Shown: piece by piece, positions 25,121 to 33,383 of the stretch
Layout: the number at the start of each line of letters is the position of its first letter
Position numbering within the stretch: the stretch's first letter is position 1
DNA from: CAJBIL01 sp044359525
Lineage (GTDB): Bacteria; Pseudomonadota; Gammaproteobacteria; Burkholderiales; Rhodocyclaceae
DNA length: 33,383 nt
Reading direction: 5' to 3'
Assembly (NCBI GenBank): GCA_044359525.1
Contig: JBIKLY010000027.1
Coordinates: forward strand, 1-33,383
Made by a program: the position numbers and the translations under genes
The notes under the pieces: model-generated
Told to the model about the DNA's origin: nothing
What the model saw: the letters and a program-made list of their open reading frames with translations, nothing else
The model's database searches: none

Positions 25121-25939
25121 ATGGCGATCTTCACCAGCTCAACGCGGGGCATTCCGTCGGCTGCGATCGTGCCGCGCCACGTCGCCATCATCATGGACGG
25201 CAACGGGCGCTGGGCCAAAAAACGTTTCATGCCACGCGTTGCCGGCCATCACCGTGGTGTGGAGACGGTGCGTGACGCGGTTAGATATTGCCTTGAGCAT
25301 GGAATCGAGTACCTGACGCTCTTTGCGTTCAGTTCGGAAAACTGGCGGCGTCCGGACGATGAGGTCAGTTTGCTGATGCAACTCTTCGTGCGTGCGCTCC
25401 AGCAGGAAGTCGACAAGCTGCATCGCAATGGCGTCTGCCTCCGGGTAATAGGCGACCTGTCACGCTTTGATGCACATCTGCAGTCACTGATCCGTGCATC
25501 CGAAGCCCAGACGGCGGGGAATCATAAGCTGACACTCAGCATCGCCGCCAACTACGGCGGGCGCTGGGATATTCTGCAAGCTGTAAATCGCATGGTGCTG
25601 GCGCAGCCGGAAAAGCAGGGGAGCTGGAGCGAGGCTGACCTGGCACCCTACCTGGCGATGAGCTACGCGCCGGAACCGGATCTCTTTATCCGTACCGGTG
25701 GCGAGGAACGGGTCAGCAACTTTCTGCTCTGGCAACTTGCCTATTCCGAGTTTTATTTTACCGATACCTTGTGGCCCGAGTTTGATTCGGCAGCCTTCGA
25801 TGCAGCGATCAACTCCTATCAACACCGCGAGCGCCGATTCGGGCGAACCAGTGAACAATTGACTGAAAGTCTGCCGCCAAGCGAGCTTTGCACCAAGCAA
25901 GACTTGTCCTCCGCATCTGGCGGCACAATCGATGCTTAA
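25121..25939 (+). CDS. uppS: (2Z,6E)-polyprenyl (undecaprenyl) diphosphate synthase
   Basis: Cis-prenyltransferase that builds the C55 lipid carrier for peptidoglycan and O-antigen from farnesyl and isopentenyl diphosphate. The 272-residue protein has catalytic Asp26 in IIMDGNGRWAK (23-33), the FAFSSENWRRP motif (about 69-79) and RTGGEERVSNFLLWQ (about 191-205). The last 25 residues or so are a Ser/Thr-rich extension beyond the usual end. Its end overlaps cdsA by eight bases. The ATG has AGGAGAGA before it. Order frr-uppS-cdsA-dxr differs from E. coli (frr-dxr-uppS-cdsA). Confidence 0.97.
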   Translation: MAIFTSSTRGIPSAAIVPRHVAIIMDGNGRWAKKRFMPRVAGHHRGVETVRDAVRYCLEHGIEYLTLFAFSSENWRRPDDEVSLLMQLFVRALQQEVDKLHRNGVCLRVIGDLSRFDAHLQSLIRASEAQTAGNHKLTLSIAANYGGRWDILQAVNRMVLAQPEKQGSWSEADLAPYLAMSYAPEPDLFIRTGGEERVSNFLLWQLAYSEFYFTDTLWPEFDSAAFDAAINSYQHRERRFGRTSEQLTESLPPSELCTKQDLSSASGGTIDA

Positions 25940-26768
25940 AACGCGGGCCATTACCGCGGTTTTTCTCTTCGCAGCCTTCTATCTGGCGCTTTTTCATCTT
26001 CCCCCTTTGGGGTGGGTGATGTTTTCCACGCTGGTGGCAGCCGTTGCCGCCTGGGAGTGGGGGGCGCTAATGCGCCTCGGTCACTCTTCAAGAGCTGCCC
26101 TAGGCGGCGCTCTGGTGCTGATTTGTGCTGCGATTGGTGTGCTTCAGCCGGCTGCCCTGGGTATGGAAACCGGCGATCCAGCTGCCGCCTGGCGTCTTGG
26201 CCGCTGGTTCTACTTTCCTTCGGTAGCGTTCTGGTTGTTGCTGGTGCCGCTATGGATGAATCGCCGATGGCTACTGCCAAAATCAGTAACTGGTCTGTTG
26301 ATTGGTGCCTTGGTGATTCTTCCTACCTGGCTTGCACTCGTTCAACTGAGGGAGGCAGGCCCCATTTCACTGCTGGCAATCATGGCCGTGGTCTGGCTTG
26401 CCGATATCGCCGCATATTTTTTTGGGCGCACCTTCGGAAAACGCAAACTGGCGCCAAGTATCAGTCCTGGCAAGACCTGGGAGGGCGCAATCGGCGGCGG
26501 TGTGGCGGTCGTCGTTTATGGTTTCATGCTGGCACCGCAGTTGCCGGGCAAGCTTTCTGCCAATTACGGATTGTTGTTGCTGGTTTTGATCGTTCTGGTG
26601 GCAATCAGCATCATCGGGGACTTGTTCGAGTCTCTGCTCAAACGGCAGGCGGGCCTCAAGGACAGCAGCAACGTTCTGCCCGGACATGGTGGTGTGCTTG
26701 ACCGTATCGATAGTCTGACATCGACCTTGCCGCTGGTTGCGTTGACGTGGTTGAGTATGCTGCCGTGA
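25932..26768 (+). CDS. cdsA: Phosphatidate cytidylyltransferase CdsA
   Basis: Inner-membrane enzyme that makes CDP-diacylglycerol, the precursor of all phospholipids, from phosphatidic acid and CTP. The 278-residue protein is strongly hydrophobic with about eight membrane segments. The family signature is intact near the C-terminus: SPGKTWEG (about 178-185) and GDLFESLLKRQAGLKDSS followed by LPGHGGVLDRID (about 218-255). The start overlaps the uppS end by eight bases. Confidence 0.96.
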   Translation: MLKTRAITAVFLFAAFYLALFHLPPLGWVMFSTLVAAVAAWEWGALMRLGHSSRAALGGALVLICAAIGVLQPAALGMETGDPAAAWRLGRWFYFPSVAFWLLLVPLWMNRRWLLPKSVTGLLIGALVILPTWLALVQLREAGPISLLAIMAVVWLADIAAYFFGRTFGKRKLAPSISPGKTWEGAIGGGVAVVVYGFMLAPQLPGKLSANYGLLLLVLIVLVAISIIGDLFESLLKRQAGLKDSSNVLPGHGGVLDRIDSLTSTLPLVALTWLSMLP

Positions 26769-26779
26769 CGGGAAGGCCG

Positions 26780-27970
26780 GTGACTTTGCAAAATATCACC
26801 ATTCTTGGCTCGACCGGTTCGATCGGCGTCAGCACGCTGGATGTTATTCGACGCCACCCGGAGCGTTACCAGGTTATTGCGCTATGCGCGCACAGCCAGG
26901 TTGATCTGTTGTTCGAGCAATGTATCGAATTCAAACCACGTTTTGCCGTACTGCGCGATGCGCAACTTGCCGATCAACTGACTGCCCGCTTTGCCGCTGT
27001 CGGCTGCACAACGAGGGTTGAATATGGTCCCGATGCACTGATTCAGATGGCCGGGCTGCCCGAGGTTGACGCCGTGATGGCCGCCATTGTCGGTGCGGCT
27101 GGCCTGCCTTCGACATTGGCGGCTGCCTTTGCCGGCAAGAAAATCCTGTTGGCCAACAAGGAAGCTCTGGTGATGGCAGGCCCGGTTTTCATGCGTGCGG
27201 TACATGAAAGCGGTGCGGTTCTCTTGCCGATAGATAGTGAACATAACGCTATATTTCAGTCACTTCCATCTGGTTATTCAGGTGATATGTCAAGTGATGG
27301 TGTGTGTGGCTTGCTATTAACGGGATCGGGTGGCCCGTTTCGCTGTACGCCGGTTGGCGAACTGGAGCACGTAAGCCCTGAACAAGCCTGCGCCCACCCC
27401 AACTGGAGCATGGGACGAAAGATTTCGGTCGATTCGGCCAGCATGATGAATAAGGGACTTGAGGTCATTGAGGCTTGCTGGTTGTTCAACATTCCGGCCG
27501 AAAAGATTCAGGTCGTGATTCATCCGCAAAGCGTGATTCACTCTCTGGTGCAGTACGTCGATGGCTCGGTGATTGCCGAACTCGGCAATCCGGACATGCG
27601 CACACCGATTGCCCACGCACTGGCCTATCCGGAGCGAATCGCATCCGGTGTCGACGCGCTGGATCTTTTTGCGGTTGCCTCGCTCGATTTCGAGCGTCCT
27701 GATTTCGAGCGTTTTCCGTGCCTTGCGCTTGCTTATCGCGCATTGCGTGAAGGAGGAAGCATGCCGGCTGTGCTGAATGCAGCGAATGAGGTGGCTGTTC
27801 AGGCGTTCCTCGATGGAGAAATTGGTTTTACGGCAATTCCAAAAATTATCGGGCGGGTCATGGATCAATTGCCAAAGACGCCGCTGGCCTCGCTGGATGA
27901 TGTGCTGGCTGCTGATCAGGCGGCGCGCCGGATTGCCGGGCTGGCAATTGCCGGGCTGGTTTCCGCATGA
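26780..27970 (+). CDS. dxr: 1-deoxy-D-xylulose 5-phosphate reductoisomerase
   Basis: Second enzyme of the MEP isoprenoid pathway, giving 2-C-methylerythritol 4-phosphate. The 396-residue product has the NADPH loop ILGSTGSIGVST near the N-terminus, NKEALVMAG, the metal and substrate motif DSEHNAIFQ, and SMGRKISVDSASMMNKGLE. I chose a GTG start at 26780 because it gives the usual MTLQNITILG beginning and has GGGAAGG upstream; GTG codons at 26747 and 26765 and a TTG at 26786 are in the same frame. A stretch around 27240-27320 is locally poor in G+C (see findings), and the 3' end carries a 15-base tandem repeat. It overlaps rseP by four bases. Confidence 0.96.
   Translation: MTLQNITILGSTGSIGVSTLDVIRRHPERYQVIALCAHSQVDLLFEQCIEFKPRFAVLRDAQLADQLTARFAAVGCTTRVEYGPDALIQMAGLPEVDAVMAAIVGAAGLPSTLAAAFAGKKILLANKEALVMAGPVFMRAVHESGAVLLPIDSEHNAIFQSLPSGYSGDMSSDGVCGLLLTGSGGPFRCTPVGELEHVSPEQACAHPNWSMGRKISVDSASMMNKGLEVIEACWLFNIPAEKIQVVIHPQSVIHSLVQYVDGSVIAELGNPDMRTPIAHALAYPERIASGVDALDLFAVASLDFERPDFERFPCLALAYRALREGGSMPAVLNAANEVAVQAFLDGEIGFTAIPKIIGRVMDQLPKTPLASLDDVLAADQAARRIAGLAIAGLVSA
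27932..27961 (+). repeat. 15-base tandem repeat at the 3' end of dxr
   Basis: Two adjacent 15-base units with the first 13 bases identical (ATTGCCGGGCTGG at 27932-27944 and 27947-27959). They encode IAGLA-IAGLV, the C-terminal tail of Dxr. It looks like a recent in-frame duplication. Confidence 0.8.
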
Positions 27971-29334
27971 GTAATTTTCTCTATTACCTGGTGGCTTTTG
28001 CCCTTGTTCTGGGCATTCTGATCGTTGTCCATGAGTTCGGACACTATCTCGTTGCGCGCTGGGCTGGCGTCAAGGTTTTGCGTTTTTCGGTCGGGTTTGG
28101 CCGGGCGCTCTGGTCGAAGCGGATTGGTGCCGATGGTACCGAATGGGCCATCGGGATTTTTCCGCTGGGTGGCTATGTCAAGATGCTCGACGAGCGCGAA
28201 GGCGATGTTGCGCCGGAAGAACTGCACCGCAGCTTTAACCGGCAGCCGGTTTTGGCCAGAATGGCGATTGTGGTGGCCGGGCCGCTGGCCAATTTCCTGC
28301 TGGCAATTTTTATTTACTGGGGTGTCTTCTGGCACGGCAGCGAAGAATTGAAGCCCATCCTGGGCACGCCAGCCGTAGCAAGTGCGGCCGCCGCAGCGGG
28401 TGTTGTGAATGGCGAAAGAGTCGTCAAAGTCGCGGGTGAAGCCGTTGAAACCTGGCAAGACATGCGCTGGGTGCTGCTTCGCCGCGCTGTCGAGCAGGAT
28501 TCAATCGACCTCGAAGTAATCAATGCGCGAAACGAGATCGCCATTCGTCGAATTGACGTTTCGTCGGCACGTCAATCCGGATGGGAGGGCGATGCGATCG
28601 AAAAACTGGGGATCGGTTTTTACCGGCCGAAAATTCGCCCGCTGCTCGACAAGGTCAGCTCGGACAGTGCGGCAGCGATTGCTGGTCTTCGCCCTGGCGA
28701 TGAAGTGTTTGCGATTAATGAGAAGGCGATCAATTCGTGGTCGGATGTTGTGCAAACCGTTCGCCAATCACCGGGAAAACGCCTTGATTTCAATATTCTC
28801 CGTGATGGTCAGCACGTTTATCTGGAGATCACCCCCACAGCTGTCGAGGAGGGCGGGCGCTCGATTGGCCGGATCGGGGCATCAGTTGGTGACACCGGCC
28901 GTGCGCGCAGTGAAGTGATGACGATGGTTCGCTACGGACCGGTTACTGCGCTTGGCAAGGCAGTCTGGGAAACCTGGGACAAGTCGGTGTTCAGTCTCGT
29001 CATGATCGGAAAAATGATCACCGGTGAGGTTTCGTGGCGTAACATCAGTGGCCCGGTAACCATTGCTGACTATGCCGGCCAATCGGCCCGACTCGGTCTT
29101 GATTACTACCTGAAGTTTCTTGCCCTCGTCAGCATTAGTCTTGGCGTCCTGAATCTGTTGCCAATCCCGATATTGGATGGTGGCCATTTGCTGTATTATG
29201 TGGTCGAAATTATAAAGCGTGGCCCGCTTTCCGAGCGTGCAATGGAAATTGGACAACAAATCGGGCTGGCGCTGCTTTTGATGCTGATGGCGTTCGCTTT
29301 TTACAATGATATCAATCGATTGATTTCCGGCTGA
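27967..29334 (+). CDS. rseP: Site-2 intramembrane metalloprotease RseP
   Basis: Inner-membrane zinc protease that cuts anti-sigma factor RseA within the membrane and so frees sigma-E. The 455-residue protein has the zinc motif HEFGH (His22, Glu23, His26) in its first membrane segment, a membrane segment near residue 105, two PDZ domains (about 120-290), and the LDG motif (PIPILDGGH, about 401-409) with the third zinc ligand, before the last membrane helix. The start overlaps the dxr stop (ATGA). bamA follows after four bases. Confidence 0.97.
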   Translation: MSNFLYYLVAFALVLGILIVVHEFGHYLVARWAGVKVLRFSVGFGRALWSKRIGADGTEWAIGIFPLGGYVKMLDEREGDVAPEELHRSFNRQPVLARMAIVVAGPLANFLLAIFIYWGVFWHGSEELKPILGTPAVASAAAAAGVVNGERVVKVAGEAVETWQDMRWVLLRRAVEQDSIDLEVINARNEIAIRRIDVSSARQSGWEGDAIEKLGIGFYRPKIRPLLDKVSSDSAAAIAGLRPGDEVFAINEKAINSWSDVVQTVRQSPGKRLDFNILRDGQHVYLEITPTAVEEGGRSIGRIGASVGDTGRARSEVMTMVRYGPVTALGKAVWETWDKSVFSLVMIGKMITGEVSWRNISGPVTIADYAGQSARLGLDYYLKFLALVSISLGVLNLLPIPILDGGHLLYYVVEIIKRGPLSERAMEIGQQIGLALLLMLMAFAFYNDINRLISG

Positions 29335-29338
29335 CCAT

Positions 29339-31636
29339 ATGAAGAAAAACCTGCTCGCAGGTCTGATTGCCGCGCTTTTTGCCTCTGGCGCCTCTGCTTT
29401 CGAACCATTTGTGGTCAAGGATATCCGTGTTGAGGGTATTCAACGCACTGAAGCCGGCACGGTTTTCAGCTATCTCCCGGTCAAGGTCGGCGACACGATG
29501 ACCGATGAAAAAGCAGCACAGGCGATCAAGGCTCTGTTTGCGACCGGCTTTTTCAAGGATGTTCGCATTGAGATTGACGGCGCCGTGCTGGTTGTTGCGT
29601 TGGAAGAGCGTCCGGCTATCGCACAGATCGACTTCGTCGGACTCAAGGAGTTCGACAAGGATCAGCTCAAAAAAGGCTTGAAGGATATCGGCATTGCCGA
29701 ATCACGAAATTTTGACCGCTCGACCCTGGAAAGAGCCGAGCAGGAATTGAAGCGCCAGTACCTGTCGCGCGGCAAGTACGGCGTGACGATTACCACAACC
29801 ATTACGCCGCTTGAGCGTAATCGTGTGTCGATCAACTTCAAAGTTGACGAGGGCGATGCTGCCAAGATCAAGGAAATTAATATCGTTGGCGCCCAGGCCT
29901 TCCGGGAAAAGGATCTTGTTGCGCTGTTCCAGTTGCAGACACCCAACTGGATCAGCTGGTACACCAAGAACGATCAGTATTCGAAGCAGAAACTGGCGGC
30001 CGATCTGGAAACGCTGCGCTCGCATTACCTGAACCGTGGCTATCTGGAATTCAACATCGAATCAACCCAGGTTTCGATCAGTACGGATAAAAAGGAAATC
30101 TACATATCGATCAGCCTGACCGAAGGCGAACGTTACGTGGTCTCGTCGGTCAAGCTGGCGGGCGATCTCCTTTTGCCGGAGGCAGAGTTCAAGAAGGCAA
30201 TGCAGGTAAAGCCGGGGGATGTGTTTTCCCGCGAAAAACTGAACGAAAGCACCAAGGGAATCAGTGAGAAGCTGGGTGCGCAAGGCTATGCCTTTGCCAA
30301 CGTCAATGCCGCACCGGAACTCGACAAGGAAAAGCGTCAGGTCGCTTTCACCGTTTTTGTCGATCCGGGCAAGCGGGCGTATGTACGACGGATCAACATC
30401 ACCGGTAACACCAAGACGCGTGATGAAGTGATTCGCCAGGAAATGCGCCAGATGGAAGGTGCCTGGTACGACGCTGACCGCGTAACGCTTTCCCGCCAAC
30501 GGATCGACAAAACCAATTACTTTGGCGAAGTTAACGTCGAAACCCCCCCCGTTCCGGGAACGACTGATCAGGTGGATGTGAACGTCAATGTGACTGAAAA
30601 GTCGACCGGTAATGTGACGCTTGGCCTTGGTTTTTCCAGCGCAGAAAAAGTGATTCTTTCGGGCTCGATTTCACAGGCCAATCTCTTCGGCAGTGGTAAA
30701 TTCCTGGCGCTGCAACTTAATACCGGGAAGCTCAACAAGACAGTGGGCCTGAACTATACCAACCCGTACTTTACGGTCGATGGCATCAGCCAGGGATTTG
30801 ACGTTTATCATCGCAATACCAATCCGACTTCGCTCGGCTACGAGTTCAGGACGCAATCCACTGGTGGCGGTATTCGCTTCGGTTTCCCGATCGCCGAGAA
30901 GGAAACCTTCAGCGTTGGTCTGGCCGCCGATCTGACCAAGATCCAAATCGATGCCAGCGATCCCGATACGCCGAAGCGTTATGTCGACTTTGAAAAGAAA
31001 TTTGGTGATTCGAACTCCTCATTGCCCGCAACAATTGGCTGGGCCAGCGACAGCAAGGACAGTGTGATCTACCCGACTCGCGGCGCCTTTCAGAGAGCAT
31101 CGCTGGAGGTGGCGCTGCCAGGCGGTGATCTGAAATTTTACCGGGCGACCTATCAACACCAGCGCTTTTTTCCGATGACCAAAGATATCGTGCTGATGCT
31201 CAACGGTGAAGTTGGCGTAGCCGGCGGTATGTCAGGGCAGGAATTGCCTTTCTACAAAAACTTCTATGCCGGCGGTGTGGGTTCCGTGCGTGGTTATGAC
31301 ACGGCCAGCCTTGGACCAAGTGAAAAGACAAATACCGGTGATACGATCCGGCTTGGCGGAACACGGCGTTTCGTCTTCAATGCCGAAGCGTTATTCACGG
31401 TGTATGGTTTCGGGCTGGACAAATCGGTGCGTATTGGTCCCTTCTTTGACGCGGGTCAGGTGTTTTCAAGTGATTCGAATACCAGTGATGGCGGCGGTGT
31501 GCGCACTTCAGCAGGCATTGCCGCCGCCTGGAGTTCGCCGATGGGGCCGTTGAAATTCAGTGTTGCTCAACCGCTGAATGACAAGGATGGTGATAAACTC
31601 CAGCGCTTCCAGTTCCAGATGGGACAGACCTTTTAA
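29339..31636 (+). CDS. bamA: Outer-membrane protein assembly factor BamA
   Basis: Core of the BAM complex, which folds beta-barrel proteins into the outer membrane. The 765-residue precursor has a signal peptide (cleavage after ASGASA, residue 20), five POTRA domains (about 23-425; the first begins FVVKDIRVEGIQRTEAG) and a C-terminal 16-strand barrel ending in Phe. The lid-loop motif of the Omp85 family is VRGY (about 655) rather than VRGF. An eight-C run lies at 30543-30550 in the last POTRA domain. The ATG is four bases after rseP with no strong ribosome-binding site, so translation may be coupled. Confidence 0.97.
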   Translation: MKKNLLAGLIAALFASGASAFEPFVVKDIRVEGIQRTEAGTVFSYLPVKVGDTMTDEKAAQAIKALFATGFFKDVRIEIDGAVLVVALEERPAIAQIDFVGLKEFDKDQLKKGLKDIGIAESRNFDRSTLERAEQELKRQYLSRGKYGVTITTTITPLERNRVSINFKVDEGDAAKIKEINIVGAQAFREKDLVALFQLQTPNWISWYTKNDQYSKQKLAADLETLRSHYLNRGYLEFNIESTQVSISTDKKEIYISISLTEGERYVVSSVKLAGDLLLPEAEFKKAMQVKPGDVFSREKLNESTKGISEKLGAQGYAFANVNAAPELDKEKRQVAFTVFVDPGKRAYVRRINITGNTKTRDEVIRQEMRQMEGAWYDADRVTLSRQRIDKTNYFGEVNVETPPVPGTTDQVDVNVNVTEKSTGNVTLGLGFSSAEKVILSGSISQANLFGSGKFLALQLNTGKLNKTVGLNYTNPYFTVDGISQGFDVYHRNTNPTSLGYEFRTQSTGGGIRFGFPIAEKETFSVGLAADLTKIQIDASDPDTPKRYVDFEKKFGDSNSSLPATIGWASDSKDSVIYPTRGAFQRASLEVALPGGDLKFYRATYQHQRFFPMTKDIVLMLNGEVGVAGGMSGQELPFYKNFYAGGVGSVRGYDTASLGPSEKTNTGDTIRLGGTRRFVFNAEALFTVYGFGLDKSVRIGPFFDAGQVFSSDSNTSDGGGVRTSAGIAAAWSSPMGPLKFSVAQPLNDKDGDKLQRFQFQMGQTF
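30543..30550 (+). repeat. Run of eight C in bamA
   Basis: Homopolymer C8 coding for Thr-Pro-Pro in the last POTRA domain. The frame is intact through it. Such tracts can slip during replication or sequencing. Confidence 0.9.
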
Positions 31637-31651
31637 TCCAGGAGAAATAGC

Positions 31652-32167
31652 TTGAACAAGAAAATTGCCACCTTGCTGGTTGCGGTGATGGCTACGCTGC
31701 CGGGATCTTATGCGCTGGCGGCAGAACTCAAGATCGGTTACGTCAATACCCAGCGAATCTTCCGTGATGCGCCGGCAGCAGTTAAAGCCGCAAAAAAGAT
31801 CGAACAGGAGTTTTCCAAGCGCGATCAGGAGTTGCAGCGCCTGGCCAAACAACTGCAGTCAATGCAGGAAGGGCTTGAGAAGAACGCCGTGACAATGGCT
31901 GAAACCGAGCGCCGTACCAAGGAAAAGGATCTCAACGAGCAATCACGTGAATTTCAGCGCAAGCAGCGCGAGTTCCGTGAGGATCTGAATCTGCGCCAGA
32001 ATGAAGAAAATGCCGCGATTATCGAAAAGGCCAACAAGGCCATCAAGCAACTCGCCGAAGCTGAAAAGTATGACCTGATTGTTCAGGATGTCGTCTGGGT
32101 AAGCCCGAAGCTTGATATTACCGAGAAGATAATCAAAGCACTTTCTGAGAGTAAAGACGCGAAGTAA
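31652..32167 (+). CDS. skp: Periplasmic chaperone Skp/OmpH
   Basis: Periplasmic chaperone that carries unfolded outer-membrane proteins to BamA. The 171-residue precursor has a signal peptide (cleavage near SYALA, residue 23-24), then the OmpH pattern: a beta segment LKIGYVNTQRIFRDAP, a long charged coiled coil (about 45-130), and a return helix and strand with YDLIVQDVVWV. The start is a TTG at 31652, supported by AGGAG eight bases upstream and by a complete signal peptide from that codon. It lies between bamA and lpxD, the usual place. Confidence 0.94.
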   Translation: MNKKIATLLVAVMATLPGSYALAAELKIGYVNTQRIFRDAPAAVKAAKKIEQEFSKRDQELQRLAKQLQSMQEGLEKNAVTMAETERRTKEKDLNEQSREFQRKQREFREDLNLRQNEENAAIIEKANKAIKQLAEAEKYDLIVQDVVWVSPKLDITEKIIKALSESKDAK

Positions 32168-32178
32168 ACGGGGTCTAT

Positions 32179-33207
32179 GTGCAAGGGCTTCGCCTTGACG
32201 AAATCGTCGCCCGCCTAGGCGGTGTGCTGGAAGGCGATGGCTCGGTTGTCGTAAAACAGGTCGGCACACTGGCTTCTGCCGGGGCAGGTCAGATTGCCTT
32301 TCTGGCTAACCCGAAATACCGGCAGCAATTGCAGCTGACCAAGGCCGCCGCTGTCATTGTCCCGCCGCAGTTTGCCGCCGACACCTCGCTGCCGCGCATT
32401 GTTCATACAAACTCCTACGCCTACTATGCCCGGGTCGTCGCACTACTCAATCCATTGCCGCCAAGGTCGCCTGGCGTCCATCCGAGTGCAATCGTCCATT
32501 CCGTAGTTCCCGCCTCGGTAAGCGTTGGTGAAAATGTCGTGATTGGCGTGGGGGTAACGCTGGGCGAGAACGTTACTGTTTATCCCGGCTGTGTCATCGG
32601 GGATGGCGTTGCTATTGGTGAGGACTCCCTGTTTTATCCAAACGTTGTCGTTTATCGCGATTGTGTTATTGGCAAACGTGCCGTGATCCAGGCCGGTGCA
32701 GTCATCGGTGGTGATGGTTTCGGCTTTGCCAAGGAAGGTGAGCGCTGGATAAAGATTCCGCAGATCGGTCGTGTTGTGATCGGTGATGATGTGGAAGTGG
32801 GCGCCAATACGTCAATCGACCGCGGCGCGCTCGATGACACGATCATTGGCGATGGTGTAAAGATCGACAATCAGATCCAGATTGCGCATAACGTGACTAT
32901 TGGCAACCACTCAGCACTGGCCGGTTGTGTCGGTATCGCCGGGAGCACGAAAATAGGTCAGCGATGCACCGTCGGTGGCGCTGGAATGATCATCGGTCAT
33001 CTTGATCTTGCTGACGATGTGCACGTCTCAGCCGGCTCAATGGTGACAAAAAGCCTGCGCAAGCCGGGCCAATATACCAGCATTTTTCCGCTTGAGGCGC
33101 ACGATGCCTGGTTGCAGAATGCGGCACAGATCAAACGTTTGGCGAAGCTCGCCGAACGTGTTTCAGAACTTGAGAAAATACTAGAGAAATCGGAGAAAAC
33201 GTCTTGA
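32179..33207 (+). CDS. lpxD: UDP-3-O-acyl-glucosamine N-acyltransferase LpxD
   Basis: Third step of lipid A synthesis: adds the N-linked acyl chain from acyl-ACP to UDP-3-O-acylglucosamine. The 342-residue protein has an N-terminal uridine-binding domain (about 1-98), a left-handed beta-helix of hexapeptide repeats (about 100-300), the catalytic His237 in QIAHNV, and a C-terminal helix. The start is a GTG at 32179 with GGGG before it; the overlapping ATG at 32177 is in another frame and closes after 13 codons. Stop overlaps the likely fabZ start. Confidence 0.96.
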   Translation: MQGLRLDEIVARLGGVLEGDGSVVVKQVGTLASAGAGQIAFLANPKYRQQLQLTKAAAVIVPPQFAADTSLPRIVHTNSYAYYARVVALLNPLPPRSPGVHPSAIVHSVVPASVSVGENVVIGVGVTLGENVTVYPGCVIGDGVAIGEDSLFYPNVVVYRDCVIGKRAVIQAGAVIGGDGFGFAKEGERWIKIPQIGRVVIGDDVEVGANTSIDRGALDDTIIGDGVKIDNQIQIAHNVTIGNHSALAGCVGIAGSTKIGQRCTVGGAGMIIGHLDLADDVHVSAGSMVTKSLRKPGQYTSIFPLEAHDAWLQNAAQIKRLAKLAERVSELEKILEKSEKTS

Positions 33208-33383
33208 ATGCAATGGATATTCATGAAATATTGGAGCACCTTCCACATCGCTACCCCTTTCTTCTTGTCGATCGCGTGGTCGACTATGAGGTCGGCAAAA
33301 CTATCCATGCTTACAAGAACGTAACAATCAACGAGCCTTTTTTTGTCGGTCATTTCCCGCATCATCCGGTCATGCCCGGGGTT
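33204..33383 (+). CDS. fabZ: 3-hydroxyacyl-ACP dehydratase FabZ (partial, runs off window)
   Basis: Dehydratase of fatty-acid elongation. Only the first 60 codons are present. They include MDIHEILEHLPHRYPFLLVD, typical of FabZ, and the catalytic-His motif GHFPHHPVMPG at the window edge. Two starts are possible: a TTG at 33204, which overlaps the lpxD stop (TTGA) and has GGAG eight bases before it, or the ATG at 33213, which has GGAG 17 bases away. Spacing favours the TTG; many homologues would fit either. It completes the lpxD-fabZ order expected before lpxA. Confidence 0.93.
   Translation, partial: MNAMDIHEILEHLPHRYPFLLVDRVVDYEVGKTIHAYKNVTINEPFFVGHFPHHPVMPGV

Overview
The window is one gene-dense stretch of a chromosome with fairly high G+C (about 58-60% by eye) and no mobile element, rRNA, tRNA or CRISPR array that I can see. 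The gene set and order point to a betaproteobacterium, most likely of the Rhodocyclales: smc-zipA-ligA, a glrK-qseG-glrR cassette, map-glnD divergent from rpsB-tsf-pyrH-frr, then uppS-cdsA-dxr-rseP-bamA-skp-lpxD-fabZ. The taxon is inferred from family resemblance, not from a marker search.

Left part (1-4247): moaA (molybdenum cofactor) on the minus strand; a stand-alone cyclic-nucleotide-binding protein whose stop overlaps the start of an AI-2E/PerM-family membrane protein; then queF (queuosine) and a YecA-like SEC-C protein as a minus-strand pair. Middle (4248-13762): smc, zipA, ligA, galU, a hypoxanthine-type phosphoribosyltransferase, a methylthioinosine-type phosphorylase and peptide deformylase lie head to tail with tiny gaps or overlaps. 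The two purine genes make a short salvage route (methylthioinosine to hypoxanthine to IMP).

The most interesting part is 13812-18284. A GlrK-type sensor kinase, a QseG-like lipoprotein and a GlrR-type sigma-54 activator form a tight operon. The 220-base gap after glrR holds a complete sigma-54 control region: two exact TGTC-N10-GACA sites (the motif known for enterobacterial GlrR), an exact IHF consensus between them, and a near-consensus -24/-12 promoter. These sit in front of two small glycine-zipper envelope genes, and a strong hairpin follows. In enterobacteria the classic GlrR target is the small RNA GlmY; here the local target appears to be envelope proteins, with no room for a GlmY-like RNA between promoter and start codon.

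Right part (18283-33383): glnD and map on the minus strand, a divergent promoter region with a roughly 170-base rpsB leader, the translation genes rpsB-tsf-pyrH-frr, and then a long envelope operon: undecaprenyl diphosphate and CDP-diacylglycerol synthesis (uppS, cdsA), isoprenoid precursor (dxr), site-2 protease (rseP), outer-membrane protein assembly (bamA, skp) and lipid A/fatty acid synthesis (lpxD, fabZ; fabZ is cut by the window edge). Several genes in this operon use GTG or TTG starts.
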